Positions 60,552 to 64,000 of a stretch of DNA of 64,000 bases are shown here, one piece after another. Positions within the stretch are counted from its first letter, which is position 1, and every line of letters starts with the position of its first letter. Source of the stretch: Halosegnis longus (GTDB taxonomy: Archaea; Halobacteriota; Halobacteria; Halobacteriales; Haloarculaceae). The DNA lies in NCBI RefSeq assembly GCF_009663395.1, contig NZ_QKNW01000001.1, forward strand, positions 1,798,001-1,862,000. The letters run 5' to 3'. The notes beneath the pieces were generated by a model, which searched no databases, had not been told where the DNA came from, and worked only from the letters and a program-made list of their open reading frames with translations. Made by a program: the position numbers and the translations under genes.

Positions 60552-60821
60552 TCACATCCCCATGTCGGCGGCGTCGTCGGGAATCGGGAGGTGGTGCGGT
60601 TCGACGCCGAGCAGTTCGCCCGCGTGGTCGAGCGCGATGTCGAACCCGTAGTAGCGTTCGAGCTCGTCGCCCTCGGGCGTCGGTCGCACCTTCAGCATGG
60701 CGTACCCCTCGATGTTCTGGGCGATGGCGGCGGTTCTTCCGTCGCGGTCGAACGTGAGGACGCGCTCCTCGTCGGTCTCGTAGTACTCGGCGGTGATGTC
60801 GTCTGCCTCGGCGGTGCTCAT
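60552..60821 (-). CDS. Small haloarchaeal protein, DUF7111-like
   Basis: An 89-residue acidic protein with alternating beta strands (RVLTFDRDGRTAAIAQNIEG, YAMLKVRPTPE, RYYGFDIALDHAGELLGV); probably a small beta fold. I associate it with DUF7111; function unknown. Convergent with arfC, with one base between the stops. Confidence 0.68.
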   Translation of the reverse strand: MSTAEADDITAEYYETDEERVLTFDRDGRTAAIAQNIEGYAMLKVRPTPEGDELERYYGFDIALDHAGELLGVEPHHLPIPDDAADMGM

Positions 60822-60889
60822 ACCCCACCGTTCGTGTCCCGACTACGGGAAGCTGACGGTTTTCACCGGCTGAACACACTCCTGTACGT

Positions 60890-61034
60890 CTTTATCATAC
60901 GCAGATATACCACGTTGTGCGAGTGCACCGGACACCGGTGACCTCGCGCCCGCCGAGTCAGGCGGTCACACGTTGGCACGTGGTCGCCGTTGGCGGCCAC
61001 AGTCGGGGCGTCGGCGTCCCCTACCGACGGCCCC
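60890..61034 (+). ncRNA. Candidate structured RNA or structured leader before the winged-helix gene
   Basis: The region upstream of 61083 has a promoter-like tttatc (60891-60896) followed by four consecutive inverted repeats: caccgg-aca-ccggtg (60926-60940), gtgacc...ggtcac (60936-60969), gtggtcgcc-gtt-ggcggccac (60980-61000; 9 pairs with one G-U) and ggggcgtcgg...ccgacggcccc (61005-61034; 5+5 pairs with one bulged base). The first two overlap and would be alternative folds. Transcription from the TATA would start near 60918. It could be a structured 5' leader of about 165 bases for the winged-helix gene, or an independent small RNA. No Rfam class is recognised. Confidence 0.35.
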
Positions 61035-61082
61035 TCGACACAGAATCACAGCAGTAACGACGCTTCCCTCGTTTCTGCCCGT

Positions 61083-61352
61083 ATGGAGTGGTTCGCCAGC
61101 GGCATGCGCCGCGACATCTGCATCCTGCTGTACGAGGACGAGCAGCGCGCCCAGTCGGTGAAGACGGCGCTCCAGCGCCGCTACGACCGGCGAATCCGGC
61201 CGAAACAGTTCGAAGGCTGCGTGAACGCGCTCGTTGACGCCGGCCACATCGAGCGCCGGGTCGACGGAATCGCTGACGTGCTCGCGCTCACCGAGACGGG
61301 CGAGCGCGGCGTGGAAACACAGTACGAGTGGCTGGAAGAACGAGTCGCCTAA
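61083..61352 (+). CDS. Small winged-helix DNA-binding protein, PadR-like
   Basis: An 89-residue winged-helix protein: helices from ICILLYEDEQRAQSVKTALQ, a recognition helix around RRIRPKQFEGCVNALVDAG and a wing (HIERRVDGIADVLALTETG), typical of the compact haloarchaeal PadR-like or phage-type wHTH proteins. It lacks a ligand domain. The ATG at 61083 starts the fold. Preceded by a highly structured region, so regulation at the leader is possible. Confidence 0.72.
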   Translation: MEWFASGMRRDICILLYEDEQRAQSVKTALQRRYDRRIRPKQFEGCVNALVDAGHIERRVDGIADVLALTETGERGVETQYEWLEERVA

Positions 61353-61358
61353 TCGAGC

Positions 61359-62501
61359 TTACTCGAGGAGCTGCTGGCCGATTGTGTTGCGCAGCACCTC
61401 GCTGGTCCCCTCGTAGATCTCGTTCAGCTTGGCGTCGCGGTACATCCGCTCGACCGGGAAGTCCTTCGTGTAGCCGTAGCCGCCGTGAATCTGAATCCCC
61501 TCGTTGGCCACCTCGCGTGAGACCTCACTCGCGTAGAGCTTCGCCTGTGCGGCCTCCTTGATGAACTCCTCGCCGCGCATCTTCTTGTCCGCGGCCGAGT
61601 GCATCAGCAGGCGGGCCGCGCGGGTCTTGGTGTCCATGTCCGCGAGTTTGTGCTGGATGGCTTGGAAGTCGCCGATGCGCTGGTCGAACTGCTCGCGGTT
61701 GCTGGCGTACTCGCTGGCCTCGTCGAGGGCGGCCTGTGCGATGCCGACCGAGCGGGCGGCGATGGTGATTCGGCCGCCGTTGAGCGTCTTGAGCGCCTGC
61801 ACGAAGCCCTCACCCTCCTCGCCGAGGCGTCGCTCCTCGGGAATCCACATGTCGTCGAAGCGGAGTTCGGCCGTCGGACACCCCTTGTCGCCGAGCTTGT
61901 CCTCCGTCCCCTCGACGATGAAGCCGTCGTCCTCCTCGGGCCGGACGATGAACGAGGAAATCCCCTTGTTGCCGCCGTCGGGGTCGGTCTTCGCGAACAG
62001 CGTGACGGTGTCGGCGACCGAGCCGTTGGAAATCCACACCTTGTCGCCGTTGACGGTGTAGCCGTCGCCGTCGGCCTCGGCGTGCGTCTCCATCGCCGGC
62101 ACGTCGGAGCCGGCACCGGCCTCGGAGAGCGCGAACGCGCCGATTTCTTCGCCTTCTGCGAGCGGGGTTAGGTACTCCTCCTTCTGGGTCTCGTCTCCGA
62201 ACTCGTACACCATGTTGCCGGCAAGCGAGATGTGGGCCGCGACGATGGTGCCGAGCCCACCGGAGCCGCGGGAAATCTCTTCGAGCGCAATCGGATAGGC
62301 GTGATAATCCAGTCCGGCGCCGCCGTACTCCTCCGGGAACGGCATCCCCATCAGCCCGAGCTTCGCGAGTTCGTCCACGAGGTCGGCGGGGAACTCGTCT
62401 TCTTTGTCGATGTCTGCGGCTCGCGGGACGACCTCCTCGTCCACGAACTCCGTGACCATCTCCTTGATCTGTTTCTGCTCCGACGAGAGTTGGAAGTCCA
62501 T
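61359..62501 (-). CDS. Acyl-CoA dehydrogenase
   Basis: A 380-residue FAD enzyme that introduces a trans double bond into acyl-CoA. LSEAGAGSDVPAM (near 128-140) is the first signature, and RIGDFQAIQHKLADMDT and the C-terminal PVERMYRDAKLNEIYEGTSE are conserved; the catalytic Glu is in IYEGTSE near 364. The start ATG 62501 (MDFQLSSEQ) is chosen over an upstream GC-rich extension. Chain-length preference is not told. Confidence 0.93.
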   Translation of the reverse strand: MDFQLSSEQKQIKEMVTEFVDEEVVPRAADIDKEDEFPADLVDELAKLGLMGMPFPEEYGGAGLDYHAYPIALEEISRGSGGLGTIVAAHISLAGNMVYEFGDETQKEEYLTPLAEGEEIGAFALSEAGAGSDVPAMETHAEADGDGYTVNGDKVWISNGSVADTVTLFAKTDPDGGNKGISSFIVRPEEDDGFIVEGTEDKLGDKGCPTAELRFDDMWIPEERRLGEEGEGFVQALKTLNGGRITIAARSVGIAQAALDEASEYASNREQFDQRIGDFQAIQHKLADMDTKTRAARLLMHSAADKKMRGEEFIKEAAQAKLYASEVSREVANEGIQIHGGYGYTKDFPVERMYRDAKLNEIYEGTSEVLRNTIGQQLLE

Positions 62502-62639
62502 ACCCTCACTACGAGCCTGCACACTTGGCCGTTTCGAGCACCGAACGGCACAAAGTACATCCTCCACCGAGCCACAGAACGGCCAACGGCGGACGCGGGT
62601 AGGGGCACCGCGTCATCCACCCGGACAGCATTCTTCGGA

Positions 62640-63500
62640 CTACTCGTAGCTGTAGAACCCCTCGCCCGTCTTCTTTCCCAAGTCGCCGGCGTCGACCTTC
62701 CGGCGGAGGAGATACGCCGGCGTGTACCGGTCGCCGAGCTCCTCGTGGAGCGTCTCGGTCGCGTCAAGACAGATGTCCAGCCCGATGTGGTCGGCGAGTT
62801 CGAGCGGTCCCATCGGAACGTTCGTGCCGAGCTTCATTCCGCGGTCGATATCCTCCTTGGTTGCGACGCCCTCGTCGAAGGCGCGAATCCCCTCGTTGAT
62901 CCACGGCATCAGGATGCGGTTCGAGACGAACCCCGGCTTGTCGTCGGACTCCCACGTCTCCTTGCCGAGCGCCTCGGCGAACTCGTGGGCGAGGTCGGTC
63001 ACCGCGTCCGCCGTCTTCTCCCCGGTGACGACCTCAACGCCCTTCATCACCGGCACGGGGTTCATGAAGTGGAGACCGACGACCTGTTCTGGGCGTGCGG
63101 TCGCGGCCGCGATGGTCGTAATCGAGAGCGTCGAGGTGTTCGTCGCGAGCACCACGTCCTCGTCGACCACGTCGTCGAGGTCGGTGAAGATGTCGCGTTT
63201 GATGTCCATCTTCTCGACGGCGGCCTCGACGACGATGTCCGCCTCGGCCAGTCGATCGAGGTCGGTCGTGCCGGTGAGCCGCGCCTGCGCGTCGGCCTTC
63301 TCCGTCTCGGTAATAGTGTCGTTGGCGACGAGCCGCGAGAGGGAATCGTCGATGGCCGCCAGCCCGTCCTCGACGTACTCCTGTTCGATGTCGCGCATCA
63401 GTACGTCGTAGCCGGCGGTCGCGGCCACCTGCGCGATGCCGTTGCCCATCGTTCCCGCGCCGACGACGCCAACCGTCTCGATTTCGTCGAAGCCTCGCAT
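62640..63500 (-). CDS. hbd: 3-hydroxyacyl-CoA dehydrogenase
   Basis: A 286-residue enzyme of the 3-hydroxybutyryl-CoA/3-hydroxyacyl-CoA dehydrogenase family. NAD-binding GVVGAGTMGNGIAQVAATAG (11-30), HFMNPVPVMKGVEVV with the catalytic His and the Glu in the conserved helix, and the C-terminal PGFVSNRILMPWINEG are present. It follows a 138-base gap from the acyl-CoA dehydrogenase, same strand; both act in beta-oxidation or its reversal. Confidence 0.93.
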   Translation of the reverse strand: MRGFDEIETVGVVGAGTMGNGIAQVAATAGYDVLMRDIEQEYVEDGLAAIDDSLSRLVANDTITETEKADAQARLTGTTDLDRLAEADIVVEAAVEKMDIKRDIFTDLDDVVDEDVVLATNTSTLSITTIAAATARPEQVVGLHFMNPVPVMKGVEVVTGEKTADAVTDLAHEFAEALGKETWESDDKPGFVSNRILMPWINEGIRAFDEGVATKEDIDRGMKLGTNVPMGPLELADHIGLDICLDATETLHEELGDRYTPAYLLRRKVDAGDLGKKTGEGFYSYE

Positions 63501-63539
63501 ACTCGCGGGTCGGCTCGCCGGTGGTAAAATATGCCGAAG

Positions 63540-63998
63540 CTACTGTCTGTCGTGGAACGCCGCCACGCGGTCGAACAGCGCCTCGCGGCGACGCTCTATC
63601 GCGAGGAAGTGAGAGCCGTTCGCGATTTCCGCGTACTCGGCGTCGTCGGCCGCGAGGTCGTCGTAGAGCCGAAGCCCGTCCGCACGCGTCGCCGTCCGGT
63701 CGAGCGACCCGCGCACGACGAGCGTCGGCACGGTGATACCGCCCGCGTCGTATATCGGCCCCTCGGTCGCGGCCGCCGTGAGGTCGAGCAGCGTCCCGTT
63801 CGGGGCCTCGACCGTCGGCGGGTCGTCGCGCACGCCCTGTCCGTCGAACAGCGTCGTCCAGAAACGGTCGAATGCGTCCGGGTCGCGGTAGTCGCTCGGC
63901 GTCGGGAGATGTGCGTCCCACCGATCGCGCGTGTTGGCGCGCGTCGTCTCACGTTTCGGTGCCGGGTCAGGTCCGGGGTCGAAGGCGCTGACCCGCGC
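63540..63998 (-). CDS. Alpha/beta hydrolase, C-terminal part (5' end outside window)
   Basis: The visible 152 codons are the C-terminal part of an alpha/beta-hydrolase. The frame is open to the window end (reading ARVSAFDPGPDPAPKRETTR, then NTRDRWDAHLPTPSDYR). VPTLVVRGSLDRTATRADG carries the catalytic Asp candidate and NGSHFLAIERRREALFD the catalytic His. The nucleophile Ser lies outside the window. The short frame starting at 63833 is only a part. Same strand and close to hbd (39 bases), so it may be co-transcribed. Confidence 0.8.
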   Translation of the reverse strand, partial: ARVSAFDPGPDPAPKRETTRANTRDRWDAHLPTPSDYRDPDAFDRFWTTLFDGQGVRDDPPTVEAPNGTLLDLTAAATEGPIYDAGGITVPTLVVRGSLDRTATRADGLRLYDDLAADDAEYAEIANGSHFLAIERRREALFDRVAAFHDRQ

Positions 63999-64000
63999 CG

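Overview
The window is a GC-rich stretch of a haloarchaeal chromosome (class Halobacteria). The evidence is the strongly acidic proteome, the haloarchaea-specific small families, an S-layer glycoprotein with a PGF-CTERM tail beside archaeosortase A, archaeal replication protein A, a NuoEFG-less complex I, SRP19, Gar1, diphthine synthase, and many genes whose TATA box lies about 25 to 30 bases before the start codon (leaderless transcripts). I cannot name the genus. I see no insertion sequence, prophage, CRISPR array or replication origin. Genes are tightly packed and no gene-free stretch exceeds 300 bases; the longest are 9439-9687, 15615-15844 (it holds a tRNA) and 60822-61082.

Layout. 1-6.9 kb: end of cysS, a lipoprotein, a TctA-type permease, then the minus-strand ribosomal block L11, (GT87 glycosyltransferase), L1, L10, L12. 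6.9-9.4 kb: DRG-type GTPase, a small membrane protein, an intergenic array of three tandem hairpins, and a double VOC protein. 9.4-15.7 kb: S-layer glycoprotein, archaeosortase A, dph5, trm5 and tRNA-Thr(CGT). 15.8-24.8 kb: Mqo-like oxidoreductase, cupin, small zinc finger, the divergent btuD-btuC/btuF cobalamin uptake locus, srp19-gar1, a creatininase-fold enzyme (probably ArfB), Gfo6-like dehydrogenase, nitrilase and SRPBCC protein. 24.8-32.4 kb: small haloarchaeal proteins, LEA-type protein, PhoU-like regulator, NAD-kinase-like protein, Agl23-like membrane glycosyltransferase and purK-purE. 32.4-42.8 kb: complex I genes nuoA, B, CD, H, I, J1, J2, K, L, M, N. 42.8-50.8 kb: DHH phosphoesterase, CBS-ParB protein, a membrane protein with an extraordinary 4-residue repeat, methylmalonyl-CoA mutase large subunit, and a terminal oxidase locus (coxA with small membrane proteins). 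50.8-57.3 kb: rpa1-rpap1-rpe followed by an Lhr-type helicase. 57.3-64 kb: an ABC exporter, arfC, a structured intergenic region before a winged-helix gene, acyl-CoA dehydrogenase, 3-hydroxyacyl-CoA dehydrogenase and the end of an alpha/beta hydrolase.

How the genes fit together. Respiration: NADH- or ferredoxin-independent-type complex I core plus an aa3-type oxidase. Cell surface: the S-layer protein and BtuF both carry PGF-CTERM tails, and the processing enzyme ArtA is encoded directly after the S-layer gene. Cobalamin uptake (btuCDF) pairs logically with B12-dependent methylmalonyl-CoA mutase and with fatty-acid oxidation genes. ArfB-like and ArfC act in riboflavin/F420 precursor synthesis. 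The most unusual items are the 31-fold uninterrupted tetrad repeat protein (45258-45881), the covarying tandem hairpins at 8527-8616, the hairpin-rich region upstream of 61083, the Lys in place of the expected third catalytic Arg of ArtA, and an unlisted 31-residue membrane microprotein beside coxA.
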